Source of the DNA: an uncultured Pelagibacteraceae bacterium | GTDB lineage: Bacteria > Pseudomonadota > Alphaproteobacteria > Pelagibacterales > Pelagibacteraceae | Assembly: GCA_902524105.1 (NCBI GenBank) | Contig: CABZCD010000009.1 | Coordinates: 1 to 33,584, forward strand | Length of the DNA: 33,584 nucleotides | Direction: 5' to 3' | In this document: positions 22,854 to 30,369 of the stretch, in pieces | How positions within the stretch are numbered: the stretch's first letter is position 1 | Layout of the letters: every line of letters starts with the position of its first letter | The notes under the pieces: generated by a model | Databases searched by the model: none | What the model saw: only the letters and a program-made list of their open reading frames with translations | What the model was told of the DNA's origin: nothing | Position numbers and translations under genes: made by a program

Positions 22854-23507
22854 ATGGGCTATTCACTAAATACAACTATAATAAGTTCCTCTAATAAACA
22901 AAAACCTGAAAATGCTGTTATACTTTGCCACGGTTATGGAGGAGATGGAAAAGATATTTCAATTCTCGCAAACTATTGGAAAAATTATCTTCCTAAAACA
23001 GTTTTTATTTGTCCTGATGCGCCTGAGAGATGCGAGGTAAGTCCCTCAGGATTTCAATGGTTTGACTTAATGAATCAAACAAGTGATGAAATTCTAACAA
23101 AGTCCTTAGTTGCCGAAATAAAGCTTAATAAATTAATTGATGAAGTTAAAATTGAATATAATATTAATACAGACAAAATTATTTTATGTGGTTTTAGTCA
23201 AGGATGCATGATCAGTTTACAAACTGGTTTAAAAAGAGAAGATAAAATTAATTCAATTATAGGTTATTCTGGAAAAATCATAGATACTAAGCACATTGAG
23301 AACAATATTAAAGCCAAACCAGATATTATATTAATGCACGGGGATAAAGATGAAGTGGTTCCAGTAAATTTTTTGCTTGAGGCTAAAGAACTATTTAATA
23401 GGATTGATTACAAGATACAAACTAAAATTTTTCAAAACTGTGAACATAGGATTCCCCAAGAAGGTTCTAGTCTTGGCTTAGAATTTATAAAAAAAAAATT
23501 ATACTAA
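22854..23507 (+). CDS. Phospholipase/carboxylesterase family alpha/beta hydrolase
   Basis: AVILCHGYGGDGKDI, CGFSQGCMISLQTGL, LMHGDKDEVVPV, catalytic triad order. Confidence 0.87.
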   Translation: MGYSLNTTIISSSNKQKPENAVILCHGYGGDGKDISILANYWKNYLPKTVFICPDAPERCEVSPSGFQWFDLMNQTSDEILTKSLVAEIKLNKLIDEVKIEYNINTDKIILCGFSQGCMISLQTGLKREDKINSIIGYSGKIIDTKHIENNIKAKPDIILMHGDKDEVVPVNFLLEAKELFNRIDYKIQTKIFQNCEHRIPQEGSSLGLEFIKKKLY

Positions 23508-23566
23508 TAACAATATGTCACAAAATTATAACTTGATTTAATTTTTTTTATCATTTAGCTTTAGGT

Positions 23567-24136
23567 ATGATAATTTCTTCTAATGATAAAGTTCCTCTAG
23601 AAAAATGTCCTGCGTTGGTTCTAAATGCGGATTTTAGACCTTTAAGTTATTACCCTTTGTCATTATGGTGTTGGCAGGATGCAGTAAAGTCTGTTTTTTT
23701 GAACAGGGTTAGTATTGTTTCAAACTATAAAAGAAAAATAAGAAGTCCATCTTTTGAAATGAACCTACCGAGTGTAATTGCACTTAAAAATTTTATTAAA
23801 CCTTCAGACAACCCAAACTTTACAAGATTTAACGTTTTTTTAAGAGACAAATTTACATGTCAATATTGCGGAGATAAAAAAGATTTAACTTTTGATCACC
23901 TTTTACCTAAATCAAAAGGGGGAATTACTGATTGGGAAAATGTTGTAACAGCATGTTCTACCTGCAACGTAAAAAAAGGTGGCAAATTGTTCGAGGCCAG
24001 TGGAATGAGATTATTTAATAAACCCTATAGACCTACTGTAGACGATCTTCATAAGAATGGTAGAAATTTTCCACCAAACTTTTTACACGAGAGTTGGATG
24101 GATTATTTATATTGGGATATTGAATTAGAGCCTTAA
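23567..24136 (+). CDS. HNH endonuclease family protein
   Basis: RDKFTCQYCGDKKDLTFDHLLPKSKGGITDWENVVTACSTCNVKKGG. Confidence 0.88.
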   Translation: MIISSNDKVPLEKCPALVLNADFRPLSYYPLSLWCWQDAVKSVFLNRVSIVSNYKRKIRSPSFEMNLPSVIALKNFIKPSDNPNFTRFNVFLRDKFTCQYCGDKKDLTFDHLLPKSKGGITDWENVVTACSTCNVKKGGKLFEASGMRLFNKPYRPTVDDLHKNGRNFPPNFLHESWMDYLYWDIELEP

Positions 24137-24670
24137 TTAAATTTTTTCTGAAATTGCAATAGCTACTCTTGAAGAAGTTTTTATTACTTTATCCAAAATA
24201 CTGTACAAGCCTTTTTTGGTTGCTCCACTTTCATATGCTATATCTTTATGATCTAACTCGTCTTGTCTAAATTTGATGATTTTCTCTTTTAATTCTTTTT
24301 CATCGTCTCTTAGTTTATATGTCTGATCTTTGTAATGACCATCAATCACTTCTTCAACAGATGCAGTGCACAACATCGCAGCTTTTTTCCCCATCATCGC
24401 TGTACTAAATCCTAACGTTATACCCATCAAATCCCATAAAGGTAAAAGTTTTGTCGGTTTTATATTTCTTTTTTGAATTTCTTTATCAAAAAATTCGAAA
24501 TGTTCTCTCTCATGTTCTCGCATATCTTCAATTTTTCTTTTCAACTCCTCGTCTTGTTTAAATGTTTTTAAAGCTAGCAACTGACCTTCATATATTTTTA
24601 TTGCACCACGTTCTCCTGCGTGGTCTACTCTTATAATTTCTTCTAAAGTTTTTTTATCAGTTTTATTCAT
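24137..24670 (-). CDS. coq7: COQ7-type demethoxyubiquinone hydroxylase
   Basis: RVDHAGERGAIKIYEGQ, EHEREHFEFFD, VEEVIDGHYKDQ, RQDELDHKDIA di-iron ligands. Confidence 0.92.
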   Translation of the reverse strand: MNKTDKKTLEEIIRVDHAGERGAIKIYEGQLLALKTFKQDEELKRKIEDMREHEREHFEFFDKEIQKRNIKPTKLLPLWDLMGITLGFSTAMMGKKAAMLCTASVEEVIDGHYKDQTYKLRDDEKELKEKIIKFRQDELDHKDIAYESGATKKGLYSILDKVIKTSSRVAIAISEKI

Positions 24671-25131
24671 TTTTTTAGTATTACCTTTAATAATATATAA
24701 CTTATTGCAATAGATAAAACTGCATTAAATGTAGCAAGTGATAGGCCAAAAATCTTAAAGGTTACGTCCTTGCAACTTATTGGAGTTTTTTCTAAGGTTT
24801 TTAAAAGTTCATCTGGATTTTGGATGTTTTTATTTATACCGAGTTCACACAAAAAACTTTCACTAAAAATACTCTGTTCAATACCGACGTGATATATAGA
24901 AATTAATGAACCAAAAATAAACAATAAAAGAATTAATATTAAAATTATTTTTTCCCATTTATTAATAAATAAAATTAGTGAGCCTAAAATTATTGATCCA
25001 ATATAAGGTATACGCTCAATTTTACATAAACTACATGGTTCATGTTGAAGAATAAATTCAACAAAATATGCAAAACTTAGAGTTATAAAACTTAAAACAA
25101 TTAAAGAATTTAAAATAATTTTCTTATCCAT
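24667..25131 (-). CDS. dsbB: DsbB-family disulfide bond formation protein
   Basis: Four TM helices; EPCSLCKIERIPY; second Cys pair FLCELGI...ISCKDV. Confidence 0.83.
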   Translation of the reverse strand: MDKKIILNSLIVLSFITLSFAYFVEFILQHEPCSLCKIERIPYIGSIILGSLILFINKWEKIILILILLLFIFGSLISIYHVGIEQSIFSESFLCELGINKNIQNPDELLKTLEKTPISCKDVTFKIFGLSLATFNAVLSIAISYILLKVILKK

Positions 25132-25132
25132 A

Positions 25133-25729
25133 TTATTTAAAATAGAAATATAATGCCAAACCGATCAAAACAATTAAAATTCCAATAATTGTGAACCATT
25201 TAAAGCCATCTTTTTTTAAAAGTATTTCAAATTTATTTCCAAATTTCATTGATAAATATGACACAATAAAAAATCTTAATCCTCTAGAAATAAGACTTAT
25301 TAATATAAAGATATGTATGTTAAAGCCAATAAAACCACTTGTGATGGTAAAAACTTTGTAGGGAAGAGGTGTAAAGCCTGCTAAAAACAAAGTGCCTATC
25401 CAAAAAACTAAACCAGCTTTATTAGAGAGTTTATCTTGTAATTCAAATACTTTATCTTCATAACTATAAAATTCAATGATAGACATTGAAAATTCTAAAA
25501 ACATATTACCTAATAAATAACCAAAAATACCTCCTAAAACTGAAAATATAGTTGCTATCAAAAATATTTTTATAAAATCTTCTTTTTTTGCAAGTACCAT
25601 TGGAACAATCATAATATCAGGTGGGATTGGAAAAAAAGAACTTTCAACAAAAGATATAAAAGCAAGGAGTGGCTTTGATAATTTATGTCTAGCTAAATCT
25701 AGACATCTATCATATAATTTCTGCAACAT
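25133..25729 (-). CDS. YqaA/DedA-like inner membrane protein
   Basis: SFFPIPPDIMIVPMVLAKK, multiple TM helices, AGFTPLPYKVFTITSGF. Confidence 0.8.
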   Translation of the reverse strand: MLQKLYDRCLDLARHKLSKPLLAFISFVESSFFPIPPDIMIVPMVLAKKEDFIKIFLIATIFSVLGGIFGYLLGNMFLEFSMSIIEFYSYEDKVFELQDKLSNKAGLVFWIGTLFLAGFTPLPYKVFTITSGFIGFNIHIFILISLISRGLRFFIVSYLSMKFGNKFEILLKKDGFKWFTIIGILIVLIGLALYFYFK

Positions 25730-25746
25730 AATTCACTTATATAAAC

Positions 25747-26829
25747 ATGTCAGACAAAAAAGAAATAAAAAATTCAAACAATCTCACAAAGGTAGATTTT
25801 AAAAAAAAACAGGTTGAAATTAATGATGAATTTATAAGTAAGTCAGAAGTTCACTCTATATTATCCGCAAATTTTGGACGAATAAGTGATCATTGGTTCA
25901 AATTTTCTACTACTTGGAATTATAATGCTTATCAAACCTTTATGGATATGGATAAATACTTAATACTAATTTATTTAGTTCAAAAATCATTTCGCCATTA
26001 TGCAGACATTATGATTATACATTCAGAAGAGCAATTTTACACTAAGGAAGAATTTGAGATAGAGAAAATTAATTTAATCGAAATATCTGATGATCTAAAA
26101 ATAGCAAAAGAAACAGTAAGAAGAAAAATTAACGAATTAAATACAGCGGAAATAATTATAAGGAATGGAAAAAAAATTGTATTAAAACCTTTAACTTTTG
26201 TCCATCAAAGACCAAAACATTCAGTTAAAATGTTATCTCAATTTCTACATATTTGTTCAAAATACTTAGCCACACAAGATTGGTTTGGTCAACCTGTTGA
26301 GTCAAAAAAAATAGAGGATTTTACAATAGAAAATTTTACCTTAGTTTGGAGATTTTTCTTTAGATTTAAAATTCCTTTCTTAATTAGACAAAGAAAATTT
26401 CATGGTGATTTAGAGAGCTTTATTGTTTCCGGCACAATATTTGCTAATAACATATTTCGACTAAAAGAAAAATATAAGAATAATCCAGTGACCCAAAAAA
26501 CGTATTCTAATGATCTTGGTGAAGAAAATTTTATTGAGTGGGCAAAGTTTATAATATTATCTAAAGAATCTATTGTAGGAATGAATGCCTCTTCAATTTC
26601 TGAAATTACTGGTATTCCAAGAGCGACAGTAATAAGAAAACTTAGAATTTCTGAAAAGACTGGCATGATACATAAAGATAAACAACAGCTTTACACAATT
26701 GGAAAGAATTATAAGAATAAACTTAAAGATGTCGGAAAATTGTTTTCTGAGAACCAAATTGATTTATGTAAGTTTGTATCAACTTTCTTTGAACTATATA
26801 GAAATCCCAAAATTAACAAAAAATTGTAA
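25747..26829 (+). CDS. Uncharacterised protein with two winged-HTH-like segments, possible transcriptional regulator
   Basis: EISDDLKIAKETVRRKINELNTAEIIIRNGKKIVLKP and SISEITGIPRATVIRKLRISEKTGMIHKDKQQLYTIG both read as HTH plus wing; no confident family name. Confidence 0.65.
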   Translation: MSDKKEIKNSNNLTKVDFKKKQVEINDEFISKSEVHSILSANFGRISDHWFKFSTTWNYNAYQTFMDMDKYLILIYLVQKSFRHYADIMIIHSEEQFYTKEEFEIEKINLIEISDDLKIAKETVRRKINELNTAEIIIRNGKKIVLKPLTFVHQRPKHSVKMLSQFLHICSKYLATQDWFGQPVESKKIEDFTIENFTLVWRFFFRFKIPFLIRQRKFHGDLESFIVSGTIFANNIFRLKEKYKNNPVTQKTYSNDLGEENFIEWAKFIILSKESIVGMNASSISEITGIPRATVIRKLRISEKTGMIHKDKQQLYTIGKNYKNKLKDVGKLFSENQIDLCKFVSTFFELYRNPKINKKL

Positions 26830-26838
26830 ATAAACTGT

Positions 26839-26875
26839 TTAATTAAAGTATTATTTCATAATATACTTTAATTAA
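26839..26875. repeat. Perfect 13-bp AT-rich inverted repeat abutting tRNA-Leu
   Basis: TTAATTAAAGTAT (26839-26851) and ATACTTTAATTAA (26863-26875), 11-nt spacer; the right arm ends 1 nt before the tRNA. Confidence 0.9.
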
Positions 26876-26962
26876 GGGCGAATGGTGGAACTGGTAGACG
26901 CGCCGGACTCAAAATCCGGTGGTAGCAATACCTTGAGAGTTCGAGTCTCTCTTCGCCCACCA
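26876..26962 (+). tRNA. tRNA-Leu (anticodon CAA), CCA encoded
   Basis: Acceptor GGGCGAA/TTCGCCC plus A and CCA; anticodon stem CCGGA-CTCAAAA-TCCGG; long variable arm TGGTAGCAATACC; T arm GAGAGTTCGAGTCTCTC. Confidence 0.96.
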
Positions 26963-26966
26963 AAAT

Positions 26967-28643
26967 ATGGATATAAGTAAATTAAATAGTTTAGTTGAAC
27001 TTTATTTTAAAAAAACGGAAGAAGTTGATAATAAAAGACCATTTTTAAAATGGCTTAAACCAAACAAACCAACTTATACTTGGGAAGATGTAACTATTAG
27101 AATATTTAAGCTTTCTTCAAAAATAAAATCATTAATAAATGAGGGGGATAGATGCTTAATATTATCCGAAAATAGACCTTATTGGCTAATGACTGATATT
27201 GCGATTATGAATGCAGGAGGTATTTCAGTTCCAATATTTACAACTTATTCTGCAAGTGATTATGAATATATTTTAAATGATTGCAAACCTTCAATCATAT
27301 TTGTCTCTAATCAAAATCAATTCAACAAAATTAAAAAATTTATTAATAGTGATATAAAAAAAATTATATCATTTGAAAAAATTGATACCAATAGCTTGTT
27401 GATAAATGAAATTATTGAAGAAGAAATGAATGAAAAAATTATAAACAGGAATTTAAAAAGAAATATGCCCGCATGTATAATTTATACTTCTGGCACATCA
27501 GGAAATCCTAAAGGAGTAGTTTTAAGCCATGGGGGAATTTTATCAAACTGTGAAGGTGCATTAGAATTATTGGAAATTTTAATAAAGAAAAAAGATCCAA
27601 TATTTTTGACTTGGTTACCTCTATCTCATTCATATGAGCATACAGTTCAATTTATTCAAATCATAATTGGAGCGAAGATTTTTTATGCAGAAAGTTTAGA
27701 AAAACTAATTCCAAACATGGGTGTAGCAAAACCAACAATCATGACAGCTGTACCAAGATTCTACCAAAATCTATATACCAAAATAAACATGAATTTCGAC
27801 AAGCAGAGCGGAATAAAAAAATATTTAATTTTTAAGACATTATTTTTTGGAAAAAAAACACTTAAAAAAGAGAAATTAAGTTTTGTTGAAAAAATCATAA
27901 ATTTTTTATGTGAAAAATTAGTAAGAAAAAAAATCAGAGAGCAATTTGGGGGAAACCTCCAGGCTTTTGTTTCGGGTGGAGGGGCTTTAGATCAAAATAT
28001 AGGAGAGTTTTTAAATGCTGCAGGACTACCAACTCTGCAGGGATATGGCCTGACTGAGGCCTCTCCAGTTGTAAGCTGTAATTTACCAGATTTGATAAAA
28101 GTTGAAACAGTGGGTCCTCCATTTAGAACAAATAAAGTTAGAATAGCCGAAGATGGTGAAATTCTAATTAAAGGTGAAAATGTAATGTTGGGATATTGGA
28201 ACTTAAAAGAGGAGACCGAAAAAGTAATTAAAAATGGATGGTTGCATACCGGAGATATAGGGGAATTAGATGATAATAATTATTTAAAAATTACTGACAG
28301 AAAAAAAGATATAATTGTTAACCTTGGTGGAGATAACATCTCACCAAGTAAAATAGAAAATATTTTATGTTTAAATGAATATATTAAACAATCTTTTGTT
28401 TATGGTGATAAAAAAAATTATTTAGTAGCTCTAATTGTATGTGAAAAGGAAATTAAAAATGAACAAATTAAACTTATAATTGAAAATACAAACAAAAGTT
28501 TAACTTTAATTGAAAAAATTAAAAAATTTCTATTAATTCACGAAGAATTTACAATTGAAAACAGAATGTTAACACCAACTTTAAAGTTAAAAAGAAAAGA
28601 AATTATAAAAAATTATAAACAACAATTAGAAAATCTTTATTAA
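26967..28643 (+). CDS. Long-chain fatty-acid--CoA ligase (AMP-forming)
   Basis: IIYTSGTSGNPKGVVLSHGG, LTWLPLSHSYEH, GYGLTEASPVVS, GWLHTGDIGELDDNNYLKITDRKKDIIVNLGGDNISPSKIE. Confidence 0.93.
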   Translation: MDISKLNSLVELYFKKTEEVDNKRPFLKWLKPNKPTYTWEDVTIRIFKLSSKIKSLINEGDRCLILSENRPYWLMTDIAIMNAGGISVPIFTTYSASDYEYILNDCKPSIIFVSNQNQFNKIKKFINSDIKKIISFEKIDTNSLLINEIIEEEMNEKIINRNLKRNMPACIIYTSGTSGNPKGVVLSHGGILSNCEGALELLEILIKKKDPIFLTWLPLSHSYEHTVQFIQIIIGAKIFYAESLEKLIPNMGVAKPTIMTAVPRFYQNLYTKINMNFDKQSGIKKYLIFKTLFFGKKTLKKEKLSFVEKIINFLCEKLVRKKIREQFGGNLQAFVSGGGALDQNIGEFLNAAGLPTLQGYGLTEASPVVSCNLPDLIKVETVGPPFRTNKVRIAEDGEILIKGENVMLGYWNLKEETEKVIKNGWLHTGDIGELDDNNYLKITDRKKDIIVNLGGDNISPSKIENILCLNEYIKQSFVYGDKKNYLVALIVCEKEIKNEQIKLIIENTNKSLTLIEKIKKFLLIHEEFTIENRMLTPTLKLKRKEIIKNYKQQLENLY

Positions 28644-28774
28644 ATTAAATTAAAAATTAATTACAATATATTAAAAAAACATTGATATTGCTTAACTTTT
28701 TTAACTTTTAAAATTAAAACAACTTTAATTAAAAAAATTAAATTTTTTAGAAAAATTTACACTTTAATTTGTGT

Positions 28775-28802
28775 TTGACATCAAAGAAAAAAAACTTAAA
28801 GA
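28775..28802 (+). promoter_or_regulatory. Candidate promoter for the polycationic micro-ORF
   Basis: Consensus -35 TTGACA (28775-28780); weak -10 TAAAGA (28797-28802) after 16 nt. Confidence 0.35.
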
Positions 28803-28852
28803 TTAAATATCAAAACGAATCATAACGATTTGTTTATAAACAGGGAGATAAG

Positions 28853-28918
28853 ATGGCTAAAAGAAGAAAAAAAGCTAAAAAGAAAAAAGCTAAAAAAAGA
28901 AGAAGAAGAAGAAGATAG
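28853..28918 (+). CDS. Polycationic microprotein, 21 aa (MAKRRKKAKKKKAKKRRRRRR)
   Basis: ATG at 28853, TAG at 28916-28918, SD-like AGGGAG 5 nt upstream, dedicated strong terminator downstream; too short for the supplied ORF track. Confidence 0.7.
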   Translation: MAKRRKKAKKKKAKKRRRRRR

Positions 28919-28941
28919 TTCTCTTCAATTCTTTGTTAATT

Positions 28942-28977
28942 AAACGCCCTTTTTGATTTTTTAAAAAGGGCGTTTTT
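28942..28977. terminator. Bidirectional intrinsic terminator
   Basis: AAACGCCCTTTTT (28942-28954) pairs with AAAAAGGGCGTTT (28963-28975), flanked by T-run on + and A-run giving U-tract on -; lies between convergent micro-ORF and carD-like gene. Confidence 0.92.
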
Positions 28978-28981
28978 AATT

Positions 28982-29638
28982 TTACACTTCTAATAAATTT
29001 TTATTTCGTCCAAGTGCTTTATCCATTTTTTTTTGAACTTCCTCAGGACTAGTTTTAAGAACTGCTTCAAATTCAGATTTTAGTCTATCATATGCTTTTT
29101 CAAATAATTGTCTTTCTGAGTAAGACTGATCTGCTATAATATCAGTATTTTTATTTAAATCTTTTACGACTTCCGCAAGATCGTAAATTTTTCCAGAATT
29201 TATCTTTTGATCATACTCTTGAGCTCTTCTACTCCACATCGTTCTTTTAATTTTTGGTTTAGTCTTTAATATGGAAACGCATTTATTAATTTGATTAATT
29301 GATGAAATAGGTCTTAAATTTGATTGCTGGTTAATTGGCACTGTTAAAGTCAGTTTCTCTTTTTCAATAAATATTTTGTAAAATTGAATTTCTATTTGCC
29401 CAATACGAGCTTTATCAATAGCTGTAATTTTACCTACACCATGTTTAGGATAAACTACAAAATCTTTTACATTATATTGTTTTTTTTCAGTAGCTTGTTT
29501 TTTAATTTTTTTAATTTCCGGCTTATCTTCCTGACTAGGATTTGTTTGTTTTTTCGGTAAAGTCTCAATTTTAGATTTTTTTAATGAAATTTTTTTTGTC
29601 TTTTTAATTACTTTTTTTACTTTTTTCTTTTTGGGCAT
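28982..29638 (-). CDS. CarD-family transcriptional regulator with Lys-rich N-terminal extension
   Basis: FVVYPKHGVGKITAIDK, LTLTVPINQQSNLRPIS, TMWSRRAQEYDQKINSGKIYDLAEVVKDL; N-terminus MPKKKKVKKVIKKTKKISLKKSK. Confidence 0.9.
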   Translation of the reverse strand: MPKKKKVKKVIKKTKKISLKKSKIETLPKKQTNPSQEDKPEIKKIKKQATEKKQYNVKDFVVYPKHGVGKITAIDKARIGQIEIQFYKIFIEKEKLTLTVPINQQSNLRPISSINQINKCVSILKTKPKIKRTMWSRRAQEYDQKINSGKIYDLAEVVKDLNKNTDIIADQSYSERQLFEKAYDRLKSEFEAVLKTSPEEVQKKMDKALGRNKNLLEV

Positions 29639-29640
29639 AT

Positions 29641-29979
29641 CTATTTAAAAGGTTTTTCTGAAAAATGTTTCTCAAGTTTATTTTTTACTTTTTCATATTT
29701 CTTATGTTCAGGCATAGGATCTTTTTTTTTATTTATATTAGGCCATATTGCAGAAAACTTTTTATTTAGCAACAACCATTTATCCTTATTTTCAATATCA
29801 GTTGTATCAGAAACTATAGCTCCAATAGGACATTCAGGTTCACAAACCCCACAATCAATACATTCATCAGGATTTATTACCAACATATTTTCACCTTCAT
29901 AAAAACAGTCCACTGGACAAACTTCCACGCAGTCTGTTAGTTTACATTTTATACATTCATCTTTAACTATGTAAGTCAT
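29641..29979 (-). CDS. fdxA: Ferredoxin (FdxA-like, 3Fe-4S/4Fe-4S)
   Basis: [55 protein letters not shown]. Confidence 0.94.
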   Translation of the reverse strand: MTYIVKDECIKCKLTDCVEVCPVDCFYEGENMLVINPDECIDCGVCEPECPIGAIVSDTTDIENKDKWLLLNKKFSAIWPNINKKKDPMPEHKKYEKVKNKLEKHFSEKPFK

Positions 29980-30368
29980 TTTGATTTCATAAGTCTCATT
30001 TTTATCTCACCACTTTCCTTATCTGAAAAATAAATTAAGCCGCAAATTCTTCTCATTAAATTAGATTCATATAAATCAACATTATTATCTGATATCAAAA
30101 TTTTCCACAATTGCTCTATAATTTCAGTTTTTGTTTTTAAAGGGCTATCCTTTATTATTTTTGTATAATTTAGTAATTGATTAGAATTTTCTTCTAACTT
30201 TTCTGCATCTTTAATAATTTTATCAATTTCAGTAATTTCTGAGATATTGTTTTCTATAAAATTTTTAATAATTTTTTTTTCTTTTTCAGAATATATTTCA
30301 TCTATTTTTGCCGCATGGATAAGCAGTGCAGATATTCCAACAATCTCTTTTTTTTCAAGTTTAAGCAT
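29976..30368 (-). CDS. TerB-like small protein
   Basis: 130-aa helical protein; [25 protein letters not shown] and [24 protein letters not shown] resemble TerB repeats. Confidence 0.65.
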   Translation of the reverse strand: MLKLEKKEIVGISALLIHAAKIDEIYSEKEKKIIKNFIENNISEITEIDKIIKDAEKLEENSNQLLNYTKIIKDSPLKTKTEIIEQLWKILISDNNVDLYESNLMRRICGLIYFSDKESGEIKMRLMKSK

Positions 30369-30369
30369 T

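Noticed and set aside
23567-24136. HNH gene as a homing endonuclease or mobile element
   Set aside because: No intron/intein context or flanking repeats; similar stand-alone HNH proteins are common chromosomal genes in alphaproteobacteria.
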